NCBI GenBank assembly: GCA_002419505.1
Contig: DIGF01000012.1
Span: forward strand, 186,001 to 250,000
Direction: 5' to 3'
Origin: Caryophanales bacterium UBA5729
GTDB taxonomy: Bacteria > Bacillota_I > Bacilli_A > Izemoplasmatales > Hujiaoplasmataceae
DNA: 64,000 bases
Shown: piece by piece, positions 42,251-51,013 of the stretch
How positions within the stretch are numbered: the first letter of the stretch is position 1
Layout of the letters: each line of letters begins with the position of its first letter
Made by a program: the position numbers and the translations under genes
The notes under the pieces: model-generated
The model's database searches: none
Told to the model about the DNA's origin: nothing
What the model saw: the letters and a program-made list of their open reading frames with translations, nothing else

Positions 42251-43171
42251 TCACTTTTTCTTTTTGGTAGTTTGGAATAGCGCTGTGCTTATCTGCCACT
42301 CAAGATGATTCTTAGCTTTGCTCAATCGGTGAGCATAAATCTTCGTGGTAGATATGTCTTTATGGCGCATTAATTGCTGTGCTGCATCTAAATCTCCACC
42401 CAAGTCCAGCGCTAAAGAAGCTGCTGTATGCCTAAGGCTATGGGCAGAATACTTGGGATCATCGATCCCGATATCTCTAAGCATTTCTTTAACCACCATA
42501 CTAATCATTCGTGTCCTCAGTCTGGTTCCCTGATAGGGTTTCGTATGATTAATGAAGAGTGGTTTATATTCATCTTGTCGCTCGATCAAATATTCTTCAA
42601 TCAAGCCATACACTTCTGGAGAGAGTTTGACATACGCATCTTTCTCATCGTGACCTTTACCCATGATGTATAACACCTTGGTTTCATCAACGAAGCTGAT
42701 ATCATCCACATCTGCTCTTTCCACTTCAATTGTTCTTAATCCGGTTGTTAATAATAGCGCAATCAGAGCATGATCTCTTTTTCCAATGATGCTCTTACTC
42801 GAATAGCGTTTCGCTCTGTTTAATAGTTTAATAGCCGCTTCAAGAGATAATGATTCCCTCTTAAAGTCGGATTCAATCTTCATACCTTTTACACCTTCAG
42901 CTGCATTGGGTCCGAAACCTTCAATGTAGTACCATCGATAAAATCCCCTTATGACTACAATGTGTTTTTGAACGGATGCAGCTCTTAGCCTGGACTTCAG
43001 TTGTTCACGATAAGCCATGACATCTTGCCTAGTTGGTAGGTTAGGCAAGCCATCAGCGAACTCAGCGAACTGGGCAAGCATCTTCCCGTAGGAACGCTTG
43101 GTGTTTTCTTTGATATCGAATCTTTGGATATAAATATCGATAATCTCTCGAAAAAAGCCCTTGTCGTCCAT
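42251..43171 (-). CDS. Tyrosine recombinase
   Basis: 306 aa. SAM-like N-terminal domain, then TTGLRTIEVERAD (first catalytic Arg), HSLRHTAASLALD (His-x-x-Arg), LMRHKDISTTKIYAH (His/Lys and the nucleophilic Tyr). All catalytic residues are visible. It is XerC/D-like in size. Together with a serine recombinase at 44829 it makes two integrase types in one element; it may resolve or monomerise the phage genome or use a different site. Confidence 0.85.
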   Translation of the reverse strand: MDDKGFFREIIDIYIQRFDIKENTKRSYGKMLAQFAEFADGLPNLPTRQDVMAYREQLKSRLRAASVQKHIVVIRGFYRWYYIEGFGPNAAEGVKGMKIESDFKRESLSLEAAIKLLNRAKRYSSKSIIGKRDHALIALLLTTGLRTIEVERADVDDISFVDETKVLYIMGKGHDEKDAYVKLSPEVYGLIEEYLIERQDEYKPLFINHTKPYQGTRLRTRMISMVVKEMLRDIGIDDPKYSAHSLRHTAASLALDLGGDLDAAQQLMRHKDISTTKIYAHRLSKAKNHLEWQISTALFQTTKKKK

Positions 43172-43289
43172 TTTTATCCTTTCAATGGTTTGTTATTTTA
43201 GTAATGAGTTGTATAATCGGAATTGTAGAAGGGCGGTCGCTTTTCTACTGGCCAGGTTTGTACCCCAAATACAAGCTTGGCGTCTTTTT

Positions 43290-43583
43290 TTACTTCATCC
43301 GATTGAATTCGTTGTGTTTCTTTACATGTTCACTCTCGAGCTCTAGAAATTTGATCGCATCGATCTGCAAAACTTTGATGAGCTCTAACACGAGTGGAAT
43401 CGGTAATTTCTGACCCCTTCGACCACTTTCTATTTGGTAATAGTAATAGTGCGAGAGATTCAACATCCTTGATACTTCTTCAACCGATAAACCCAAATTG
43501 TTTCTATGCTCGATTAGATAAAACCTTGGTAGTGGTGTGGCTTTGTCGCGATTCTGAACTTTCCCTGTTCCGTTGACAGGCAT
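43290..43583 (-). CDS. XRE-family regulator (Cro-like)
   Basis: 97 aa from ATG 43583, with AAAGGAGG. HTH at LSVEEVSRMLNLSHYYYYQI with ESGRRG following. It faces the plus-strand repressor across a 235-bp control region and begins the leftward early operon. The -10 TATAAT may be the reverse of 43621-43626. Confidence 0.8.
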   Translation of the reverse strand: MPVNGTGKVQNRDKATPLPRFYLIEHRNNLGLSVEEVSRMLNLSHYYYYQIESGRRGQKLPIPLVLELIKVLQIDAIKFLELESEHVKKHNEFNRMK

Positions 43584-43687
43584 GTACTTTCCTCCTTTCG
43601 CTAAATTCGATGGTGCCTTGATTATATGAGAAAGCAATCCGTCAAAAAATAACTTGGAGAAGCGAAATCACAACAGCAACAAAAAGA

Positions 43688-43707
43688 GTTTTCATATGGA
43701 TGAAAAC
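43688..43707. promoter_or_regulatory. Inverted repeat in lysogeny control region
   Basis: GTTTTCAT-ATGG-ATGAAAAC with T/A-runs on both sides. Could be an operator for the XRE proteins or a bidirectional terminator between divergent promoters. Confidence 0.45.
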
Positions 43708-43751
43708 CCTTGTTTTTACGATAGAATTGATAGTTAATGTCATCAGTAACA

Positions 43752-43781
43752 TTGACTTGTAAACATTTGTTGTGGTATCAT
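43752..43781 (+). promoter_or_regulatory. Promoter of the lysogeny repressor
   Basis: TTGACT at 43752-43757, 18-bp spacer, TATCAT at 43776-43781; start codon of the repressor at 43819 follows. Confidence 0.6.
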
Positions 43782-43818
43782 TCTTGCGAAAATATACGAA
43801 TGTGAAGAGGTGACCTCC

Positions 43819-44415
43819 ATGGTTAAATTAAACACCGAAGATGATTTCAATAATTTGTTTATCTGTGAGAATTTGAAACGTTTGCGTGTCTCACACAACT
43901 TATCAACAACCCAAGTAGCTAGCGTCATAAAAAAATCCCGCCAAGGCTATCTCAATTACGAGAATGGCTCCAGGGAGATTGGAATACACGATTTAATTAA
44001 GCTATCACAGTTCTATGGTGTTTCGATTGATCACATAACCGGTAATCCATTCTCGAACAGGATTAGTCACACGCTCGCATTTAGGACCTACGAGATGGTA
44101 GATAATGAACTCAAGCAAGTCCTGCCTTATAATATCAATGCAGAGAACGATGATGTCATCCTGGTGAGATATAGCGAGCATAAAATTGACTTCTTCTGGC
44201 GCACTCAAACCTATCACAAGAATCAAGTGATGCTCTTTTCATACTATAACCGGCACTATATCTCTAAGATATTTTACAACATAGATGGCGGAGGTTGTTT
44301 CTTTATTCTTGATGAAATGTTTAACTTTACAAAAGCACAGTCAGAAAACCTTATTATACATGGTATTCATGCAGGTACAATTTCAAAGAATTTTCAAATT
44401 CCTAACTTCTTATAA
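43819..44415 (+). CDS. XRE-family phage repressor (CI-like)
   Basis: 198 aa from ATG 43819, with GAAGAGG 8 nt upstream; GTG 43810 is an alternative. HTH at LSTTQVASVIKKSRQGYLNYENG. The C-terminal part (DDVILVRYSEHKIDFF, QVMLFSYYNRHYISKIFY) is shaped like the LexA/CI S24 fold, but no clear Ser-Lys pair is seen, so self-cleavage is doubtful; the antirepressor may be the main switch. Confidence 0.75.
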   Translation: MVKLNTEDDFNNLFICENLKRLRVSHNLSTTQVASVIKKSRQGYLNYENGSREIGIHDLIKLSQFYGVSIDHITGNPFSNRISHTLAFRTYEMVDNELKQVLPYNINAENDDVILVRYSEHKIDFFWRTQTYHKNQVMLFSYYNRHYISKIFYNIDGGGCFFILDEMFNFTKAQSENLIIHGIHAGTISKNFQIPNFL

Positions 44416-44429
44416 ACCTTACAATACGT

Positions 44430-44448
44430 TTGTGCCACTGGCATGTAG
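44430..44448. repeat. 19-bp inverted repeat, arm 2
   Basis: TTGTGCCACTGGCATGTAG, exact reverse complement of 32653-32671. Located just after the repressor gene. Confidence 0.6.
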
Positions 44449-44533
44449 TTTTAAATTTTAGTTAGTGATAAACTACTGTTGGTAGGTTAGGCAGCGTCAC
44501 AAACTCAGTGCTCATAAGGCACGCACTTTCCCT

Positions 44534-44555
44534 AGGGATTGCTATGGCAATTCCT
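44534..44555 (+). terminator. Terminator after the repressor
   Basis: Nine-pair stem AGGGATTGC / GGCAATTCCT (one G-U pair) followed by T7. It may end the repressor transcript or act as an attenuator for the small gene beginning at 44589. Confidence 0.7.
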
Positions 44556-44588
44556 TTTTTTTCTTTTTATCCTTTAGAAAGGATACCA

Positions 44589-44771
44589 ATGAATAAGACT
44601 ACGATCGTTACCGATCAAATGAAATACGATTACTCAGTTAGGATAGCTTTTAACCTTTATATGGAAAAGCTTCTCACTGAAAGTGAATACAAAGAAATAC
44701 TGTCCAGATTGAAACAACAATACAACATAACCTTTATTACATCAGAAAGCAATGAAATAGTTGGGAATTGA
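44589..44771 (+). CDS. Small protein preceding the serine recombinase
   Basis: 60 aa from ATG 44589, with AGAAAGGA upstream; the longer reading from 44508 spans the terminator and is unlikely. MNKTTIVTDQMKYDYSVRIAF and YKEILSRLKQQYNI resemble the short SHOCT-like ORFs often found just before large serine recombinase genes. The recombinase promoter overlaps its 3' end. Confidence 0.6.
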   Translation: MNKTTIVTDQMKYDYSVRIAFNLYMEKLLTESEYKEILSRLKQQYNITFITSESNEIVGN

Positions 44772-44772
44772 C

Positions 44773-44803
44773 TTGCTATTCATTGCTTTTAGAGTGATGT
44801 ATA
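44773..44803 (+). promoter_or_regulatory. Conserved phage promoter, copy 3
   Basis: TTGCTA (44773-44778), 19 bp ending in TTTAGAGTGA (44788-44797), then TGTATA. Followed by ACTAACC and AGGAGG as at copy 1, then the recombinase ATG. Confidence 0.65.
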
Positions 44804-44828
44804 TGTACTAACCAAGGAGGTAATATTA

Positions 44829-46547
44829 ATGCAAAACAAACAAGTCAGAGTCATACAACCAAAACCTGTATTCGATTTATCAGGAACCCTACCTAAGAAC
44901 CTCAAAAAACGCGTGTGTGCATACGTTAGAGTGTCCACCGATAATGAGGAACAGAAAACGAGTTACATCGCTCAAACGGACGAATACACCGAAAGGATTC
45001 AAAATAACCCTGAATGGACATTCTGTGGTATCTATGCAGATGAAGGCATCAGCGGTACTTCCACTAAGCACAGGAAGCAGTTCAATAATATGATGGATGC
45101 TGCAAAGCGTGGTGAAATCGATTTGATTATGACAAAGTCAATCTCGCGTTTCGCTAGAAACACCGTCGATTGCTTAAACTACATCAGAGAGATGCGAGCA
45201 ATCAATGTTGAGATATTCTTCGAAAAAGAAAACATCTACTCCTCAGATCCAAAGGTGGACTTCTTATTAACTATCATGTCATCCATCGCCCAAGAGGAAG
45301 CAAGAAATGTGAGTGAGAACGTCAAATGGAATGTTCAAAAGCGTTTCAATAATAGCGTTCCAATTGTGAATCACAATCGGTTCTTAGGTTATACCAAAGA
45401 CAAACGAGGTGGCAACTTAATCGTTGTACCTGAAGAAGCAAAAATCGTCCGTGAAATCTTCCAAATGTATGTGAGTGGTATCGGTCCGATGAAGATTGCA
45501 AAACACATGGAATCCTTAGGTGCTACCACAGGTGCTGGTGCAACCAAATGGAGTATGTCCACAGTTGCAGTAATCCTTAAGAACGAAAAATACATCGGTG
45601 ATTTGGTTCAACAGAAAACGCTGACGGTTGATTACCTTTCACATAAGAAAGTTAAGAATAAAGAACTCGCTCCGATGTATCACACCGAGAATGCACACGA
45701 AGCAATCATCGATAGAGAAACATTCCTCCTCGCACAAAGGATCAGAGAGGATCGTAGCAAGGTAAAAGTTGGTAAGGATAAGAACCTGGCCAAGTACAAT
45801 GTCACTTATCCATTCTCAGCATTTATCGTTTGCTCAGAATGCGGTCGAACCTTGAAAAGACGCTATTGGAATTACGGCACACCAGCTCAAAGAGTCATGC
45901 AACAATGTGGTGGCTACATCGACGGTAAAGCTCACTGTAAGGCTAAAGCAACATACCAAGAAATGATTGAAGGTGCAACTGTGAAAATGCTAAACGAGGT
46001 GTTTTTACAGGAAAGGGATATCATTCCAAACATTCAGAAAATCATCAAGTCAACCATTCGAATTAGTGATGTTGAAATCAAGATTCAAAAGCTTCAAACA
46101 CAAGGCGATGAGCTTGAAAGAATGATATCAAACTTAATTGATGTTCAAGTGAAGAATCCTAATCTTTCCCAGGAGGATTTCAACAGCAAATACCAATCAT
46201 TGACCTTGCAGCTACACAATAACAAAACCGAGATTAGAAAGCTTGAAGGTGAGTACTTAACGAACTACGATACACGTTCAAGACTTGCAAAGATTGAAAC
46301 TACACTCAACAATTTACTAGAGCCCATCCAGGAAGTTGATAGTGATACATTGCGTTCATTCATCTACAAGATCATCTCAGTTACACCTGAAAACATTGTC
46401 TTCTGTGTAGCAGGAACCAAGAATTATACAGATAAAGAATTCTCAGAAAATCGACATACTTTTGAAGCACTAAAACCTTTAGCAACAGGTACTTATCATA
46501 ACGAAAAGTACGATAAGATTATGAATTATAAGGTCGTTATTATCTAA
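44829..46547 (+). CDS. Large serine recombinase (integrase)
   Basis: 572 aa. Catalytic domain with CAYVRVSTDNEEQKTS (nucleophile Ser near residue 35) and the arginine-bearing ISRFARNTVDCLN; recombinase domain from about 170; zinc ribbon with CSECGRT and C-x5-C-type CGGYIDGKAHC; then a coiled coil (about 415-495). It likely integrates the element at rlmD. AAGGAGG precedes ATG. The last ten codons and following terminator are repeated at 53880-54053. Confidence 0.92.
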   Translation: MQNKQVRVIQPKPVFDLSGTLPKNLKKRVCAYVRVSTDNEEQKTSYIAQTDEYTERIQNNPEWTFCGIYADEGISGTSTKHRKQFNNMMDAAKRGEIDLIMTKSISRFARNTVDCLNYIREMRAINVEIFFEKENIYSSDPKVDFLLTIMSSIAQEEARNVSENVKWNVQKRFNNSVPIVNHNRFLGYTKDKRGGNLIVVPEEAKIVREIFQMYVSGIGPMKIAKHMESLGATTGAGATKWSMSTVAVILKNEKYIGDLVQQKTLTVDYLSHKKVKNKELAPMYHTENAHEAIIDRETFLLAQRIREDRSKVKVGKDKNLAKYNVTYPFSAFIVCSECGRTLKRRYWNYGTPAQRVMQQCGGYIDGKAHCKAKATYQEMIEGATVKMLNEVFLQERDIIPNIQKIIKSTIRISDVEIKIQKLQTQGDELERMISNLIDVQVKNPNLSQEDFNSKYQSLTLQLHNNKTEIRKLEGEYLTNYDTRSRLAKIETTLNNLLEPIQEVDSDTLRSFIYKIISVTPENIVFCVAGTKNYTDKEFSENRHTFEALKPLATGTYHNEKYDKIMNYKVVII

Positions 46548-46594
46548 TTTTTTTTGAAGCTAAATATGTTGCGTAAGACACTAATTTGGAAAAA

Positions 46595-46629
46595 AGCCAT
46601 CGGATACCTTTATAGGTCACCTGATGGCT
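46595..46629. terminator. Terminator after the serine recombinase
   Basis: AGCCATC...GATGGCT hairpin with A/T runs, related to 1548-1582 and 54019-54053; usable by the recombinase (+) and by the glycosyltransferase gene (-). Confidence 0.7.
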
Positions 46630-46678
46630 GATAAATATACATGGTAATACTACTTACTCAGTATTCCACTGTCCAACA

Positions 46679-47845
46679 CTATTTTCGACTATCTTCAATC
46701 AATTCTTGGTAGTGAATTATTAGTTCTGTGACTATTTGATCCCATGTCAAGTATAGATCTCTAAATGCATTATCACATATTTGCTCATGGCTTTTTTCAT
46801 CATTAAAAATACTGATTATCTTTTCTGCGTACTTTATATGTGAGTTGTGCGAAATGTATCCGTTGACGCCATCAACAATTGTACTTGCTGTTACCGCTTT
46901 TTCAAGAAACAATGTGGGTGTACGTTGACTAGCAGCTTCAACTTGAACAAGGGATGAAGAATCATATAGTGATGGTAGTAAGAAGAGATCGGACAATTTA
47001 TAGTATGCAGACAGTTCAAGTCTGTTTGTAATTCGACCTGTAAAAATCGTGTTCTCATACAGTCCATTTTCATCAATTTTTTTTCTCATAAATTCTTCAT
47101 ATGGTCCTGATCCAATAAAAACCATTTTAAACTTGAAATCTCTTTTTTTTAAAATAATCAGGGAGTCAATTATAAAATCAATATTTTTAATTTTATCCAA
47201 ACGACCGACATATAATAGAACTTTATGTTCAATTTGAATTTGATGTTTTTTTCTCAAATCATTAGAATGTTGTTCATCAGCCAAAGGTAATAAATCCGTT
47301 GCGTTATGTAGGACGCTTGGCATTCTTTCTGTCCCGTATTCATAAAACACTTTTGCAACTTCGTCATTTACTGCTATTAGTCGGTCACATTTATTAAATC
47401 TTCTCATTAATTCAGTTGTCGCCATGTCACTGATAAATTTGTTTTTGGTATGCTCATAGAAATCTTTCTTATATTGGCTATGCAATGTTGCAACAACTGG
47501 AATGTTATTTTTCTTTGCGTAACTAATTCCATAATTACCTACAGCAAATGGACTATGTATATGAGCAATATCAAATTTTATGTCTTTTATGTTCTTACGG
47601 AAAAATGCATCAAAGCCTGGAAACGATATTCGATAATCTAATTTGTGAATTTTGATCGACTTTGTTCTGATGACCTTATATGGGAAACAATTAATATTTT
47701 CAATTTTTCCGTAATCAGGTGCAATAACATACACTTCAGCAGTCTTAGACAATGTTTTTGCATAATTATCTACAACATTAACTACGCCATCGATCATCGG
47801 GAAAAACACATCTGTAAAAAAGCCAATTACTAGTTTTTTTTCCAT
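46679..47845 (-). CDS. Glycosyltransferase family 4
   Basis: 388 aa from ATG 47845, with AGGAGG. N-terminal domain FFTDVFFPMIDGVVNVV and HIHSPFAVGNYG, C-terminal domain VLLYVGRLDKIKNIDF and LLPSLYDSSSLVQVEAAS (donor site with E-x7-E-like end). The layout is that of diacylglycerol glucosyltransferases and related GT4 enzymes that make membrane glycolipids in Firmicutes/Mollicutes. Acceptor not provable. First gene of the lipid cargo block. Confidence 0.8.
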   Translation of the reverse strand: MEKKLVIGFFTDVFFPMIDGVVNVVDNYAKTLSKTAEVYVIAPDYGKIENINCFPYKVIRTKSIKIHKLDYRISFPGFDAFFRKNIKDIKFDIAHIHSPFAVGNYGISYAKKNNIPVVATLHSQYKKDFYEHTKNKFISDMATTELMRRFNKCDRLIAVNDEVAKVFYEYGTERMPSVLHNATDLLPLADEQHSNDLRKKHQIQIEHKVLLYVGRLDKIKNIDFIIDSLIILKKRDFKFKMVFIGSGPYEEFMRKKIDENGLYENTIFTGRITNRLELSAYYKLSDLFLLPSLYDSSSLVQVEAASQRTPTLFLEKAVTASTIVDGVNGYISHNSHIKYAEKIISIFNDEKSHEQICDNAFRDLYLTWDQIVTELIIHYQELIEDSRK

Positions 47846-47916
47846 GTTCACCTCCTGTAATTGTTAACGACTATATTTTGATGTTTTACTTTAAGTTAAA
47901 TTTCATCCAAATTAAT

Positions 47917-48729
47917 TCAGATTTTTTCATCACGAAAATAGTCTACAACATCATCATAACCTAACTCATATATTTTTCTTGAATGGCTAGAAGAAAAATC
48001 AAGAACTTTACCTAATCTTTTTGTAGCTCTTATTTCATGAATTTTTATATTTTTATACTTCTTCTTTATTGCACGCAAAGAAGATAGTGCAGAAATTGTG
48101 ATGCATATTATTTCATCACAACCAAAATCAATTAATGGTTGAACAGGTGTGTTATCAAAATATCCGCCATCTCGATATTTTCTGCTATTTGTGATAACTG
48201 GTGGAAATATAATTGGTATCGAACACGAAGCAACTAATGTACTAATTTGCATTGTTTTATCAAACTCTTTAAGTGGGATATACAGGACTTGTGATTCATT
48301 TTGGACGTAATGTTTGAAGGTAGATTTCAACAAATCCATGAATCCCTTATCCGCATCGCCTGTGTCTGAAATTCCTATGAAAATATTGCTGCTTTTTAAT
48401 AATTCAAAATCAATATTTTCGTTCAACAACTCGTTAAGTTTTTTTATTGAAAATAGACCACTATCAATTAATCTTAGTCGCTGATTTTTAACCGTCGTAA
48501 TTATTGAGGGGTTATGTCCCAGTGGATCCTCAGGGACATTAAACCATATCTCTTTAGCTACATCTAGTGAACTAGCTACAGCAAAAGTAGCGTTGATTGC
48601 GCCAATTGACGATCCAGAGAAAGCAATTGTTTGTTGTAATATACCCAAATCTTCAAGGGCTTTTAGTGCTCCAATTTGGTAAGCTCCTCTTGCTCCACCA
48701 CCTGATAAACAAATTCCTATTTTTTTCAT
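47917..48729 (-). CDS. Patatin-like phospholipase
   Basis: 270 aa. SGGGARGAYQIGAL (oxyanion G-G-G-x-R-G), FSGSSIGAINATF (nucleophile GxSxG) and YRDGGYFDN (catalytic Asp of the DGG motif) are all present. Hydrolyses membrane lipids or acyl esters. Stands between the glycosyltransferase and TetR genes. Confidence 0.9.
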   Translation of the reverse strand: MKKIGICLSGGGARGAYQIGALKALEDLGILQQTIAFSGSSIGAINATFAVASSLDVAKEIWFNVPEDPLGHNPSIITTVKNQRLRLIDSGLFSIKKLNELLNENIDFELLKSSNIFIGISDTGDADKGFMDLLKSTFKHYVQNESQVLYIPLKEFDKTMQISTLVASCSIPIIFPPVITNSRKYRDGGYFDNTPVQPLIDFGCDEIICITISALSSLRAIKKKYKNIKIHEIRATKRLGKVLDFSSSHSRKIYELGYDDVVDYFRDEKI

Positions 48730-48872
48730 AATACCATCCTCTCAAAAAAATCAAACTATTTATTTACAGCATAAAATAGTGATTATTTATCAAGTACTCT
48801 AAAAATATGCATAAAAACTATTTGATGGTTTGTAATCTATATTTGTCTATTTTACTAATTTGTCACTCTAAT

Positions 48873-49412
48873 TTATGATTTTTGCTTATTGAACGTAATA
48901 AGATTGTATATAATTTTAGTCATTTCTTCAACAGATTCTGCTTTCGAGTTTCTTATCCACTCAACTACTATTGAAAAAAGGGCACCTTCAAGAAATTTTG
49001 CTTTATACCTGTCCTCTTTATCGACATCAAATATTTTTTTTAATAAACTTGAAATCTCAACTTCAAAAGACTGAAAGATAAGATATTCTAAATTATTTTT
49101 AATAAGCACTTCAAATAATTCTGAGTATTCATCAAAAACTATAATCATCTTTTTTATTGAATTATATGTGGCATCGCCTGCATCAATGCCAGATTCTAAA
49201 TCAGTCATCAATCTTTCATAAATCTTCCTACCTTGATCAATCAAAATGTCTTCTTTCGATTCAAAATTACGATAGAACGTAGGTCTCGCTACCCTGGCCT
49301 TCTTTGTGATATCTTCAATGGAAACTTTTCTGAATGCATTTTTTTTAAGTAAGTACATCAATGCATTATATATCCACTCTTTGCTTCTGGTGACTTGAAC
49401 GTTTTCCTTCAT
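48873..49412 (-). CDS. TetR/AcrR-family regulator
   Basis: 179 aa. N-terminal HTH VSIEDITKKARVARPTFYRN with the following SKEDIL turn is typical. Ligand domain is helical. It overlaps DegV by 4 bp. Likely controls the ABC/DegV/HAD operon. Confidence 0.85.
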   Translation of the reverse strand: MKENVQVTRSKEWIYNALMYLLKKNAFRKVSIEDITKKARVARPTFYRNFESKEDILIDQGRKIYERLMTDLESGIDAGDATYNSIKKMIIVFDEYSELFEVLIKNNLEYLIFQSFEVEISSLLKKIFDVDKEDRYKAKFLEGALFSIVVEWIRNSKAESVEEMTKIIYNLITFNKQKS

Positions 49413-50296
49413 ACGTTACTTCCAATTATATTAAAATCATCCTTATCAGTAATAAAGATACCTATCCCGATAACATCAGGTCCAACATGTGCACCTACTA
49501 CCGGAGTAGATGGCGATTCATATAAATTTTCTAGTCCCAGGTATTCTTTAATAATACTCACAAAAAACTCTTTCAGAACGGGATTTCCCGTGTAGATTAA
49601 GTATGCTTGATACGGACGATTATTCACATAAGATTTAACTTTAGTTGTTATTGATAATAATGTTGCTTTTATTGTTCTTTTATTTTCAATCGAAACGATT
49701 TCTCCAGATTCCTGTACTTGTAAAACAGGTTTGATGTTTAGCAGTTTACCGATATATCCTTTCGCATTGCTCAAACGCCCATTTTTGACTAGGTATGTCA
49801 AAGAATTTACAGCAAAATATATCGTATTCGATTGAGTCATATTCGTGAGTCTATTTTCAATTTCATCAAGTGAATAACCTTCATCCAGCATCTTTTTTGC
49901 TTCTAGTGCAAAAATCCCTTCAGAAAAACAGACCGTCTTAGTATCAAATACCTTGATTTTTAATTTCCCTTCAAACTCTTTAGCAGCCAAAATGCAAGAA
50001 TTGTATGTTCCACTCATTTTAGATGATATTGTAACAACAAATATCTCTTCAATCCCTTGATTTAAATACTCTTGAAACAATTCAGCAACTTCACCTACTG
50101 AAGGTTGACTGGTTCTAGGCAATAATTCCTTATCATTTTTCAACATGTCATAGAACTTATCTGCCTTAAGTGTTAGTCCATCTTCATACTCTTTACCCTC
50201 AATATTGATTTTAATGCGTAGAATCTCAATTCCATGCTCAATAGGATAATAATCTAGTCCTCCAGTTGATGTGTCAATAACTATTCTTTTTTCCAT
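49409..50296 (-). CDS. DegV family fatty-acid-binding protein
   Basis: 295 aa. LPRTSQPSVGEV (T-S-Q-P-S lipid-binding motif) and TISSKMSGTYNS are DegV hallmarks. DegV (FakB) proteins carry fatty acids for FakA kinase. Coupled to the TetR gene by ATGA overlap, which suggests a lipid-sensing unit. Confidence 0.88.
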   Translation of the reverse strand: MEKRIVIDTSTGGLDYYPIEHGIEILRIKINIEGKEYEDGLTLKADKFYDMLKNDKELLPRTSQPSVGEVAELFQEYLNQGIEEIFVVTISSKMSGTYNSCILAAKEFEGKLKIKVFDTKTVCFSEGIFALEAKKMLDEGYSLDEIENRLTNMTQSNTIYFAVNSLTYLVKNGRLSNAKGYIGKLLNIKPVLQVQESGEIVSIENKRTIKATLLSITTKVKSYVNNRPYQAYLIYTGNPVLKEFFVSIIKEYLGLENLYESPSTPVVGAHVGPDVIGIGIFITDKDDFNIIGSNV

Positions 50297-50332
50297 AATT
50301 TATCCACCTTTCTCTTATTTAATAATATCTGT

Positions 50333-50971
50333 CTAATTCTCATGTTCGTCTAATAATAGTTCTGATAATTCGTCAACAGAATCAACTATATAATTTGGAT
50401 TCGATTTTTCCAGTATGCTTTTTGTTTCGAAACCCCATGTAACCGCAATAACTTCTAAGGATATAGCTTTGCAAGCTAACACATCCCGGACTTCATCGCC
50501 AATGTAAATGGCATCACTTGGTTTATATCCATTTCGCTTTAGTATTTTACTTAGTTTGCGCTTTTTTCCTTTCATCGACGCTTTAGCCTCAATGAAGGAA
50601 AATATGCTAATGTCATTGTTGGAAAGAAACTTATTAATGTTTGATGAACTATTTGATGACACTATTGCCAACTTGATATTCTTATCATTCAACAAAGTAA
50701 TAAGCTCCTTTATTCCTGGAACTAATTTGCTTTCATCGACAAACTCGGAAGCTATTTCTCGTGATTCTTTATACATTTTAGGTATCTTATGTACCGGAAT
50801 TCCTAACTCAAATAATCGTTTTAATTTGGGATTTGACTTTAATTTCCGGATTTCTTCTTTTGATAGTTGTTTTAAATTATATCGTTCAGAGATTCGTTGA
50901 TAAATTATTTCAGACTGATTAATGTTATTACTTAATGTCCCATCTAAATCAAAAATTATCACTTTTTTCAT
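50333..50971 (-). CDS. HAD-family phosphatase (phosphoglycolate phosphatase-like)
   Basis: 212 aa. FDLDGTLSNN (motif I), VSSNSSSN (motif II), Lys near residue 130 and IYIGDEVRDVLACK (motif IV) are all intact. Cap domain of the small helical type. Substrate unknown. Between DegV and the ABC permease. Confidence 0.85.
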   Translation of the reverse strand: MKKVIIFDLDGTLSNNINQSEIIYQRISERYNLKQLSKEEIRKLKSNPKLKRLFELGIPVHKIPKMYKESREIASEFVDESKLVPGIKELITLLNDKNIKLAIVSSNSSSNINKFLSNNDISIFSFIEAKASMKGKKRKLSKILKRNGYKPSDAIYIGDEVRDVLACKAISLEVIAVTWGFETKSILEKSNPNYIVDSVDELSELLLDEHEN

Positions 50972-51013
50972 TTTTTTCTTCTTCCTTTAGTAGAATAGGT
51001 AACTCAGTGAAAT

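Noticed and set aside
44416..44588. Small RNA gene between repressor and recombinase
   Set aside because: A terminator is clear but no promoter or conserved RNA fold can be supported from sequence alone.
46678..46685. ACTATTTT as the true right att core
   Set aside because: Only 8 bp shared with 54117-54124; far weaker than the 51-bp repeat. Kept only as a possible older boundary.
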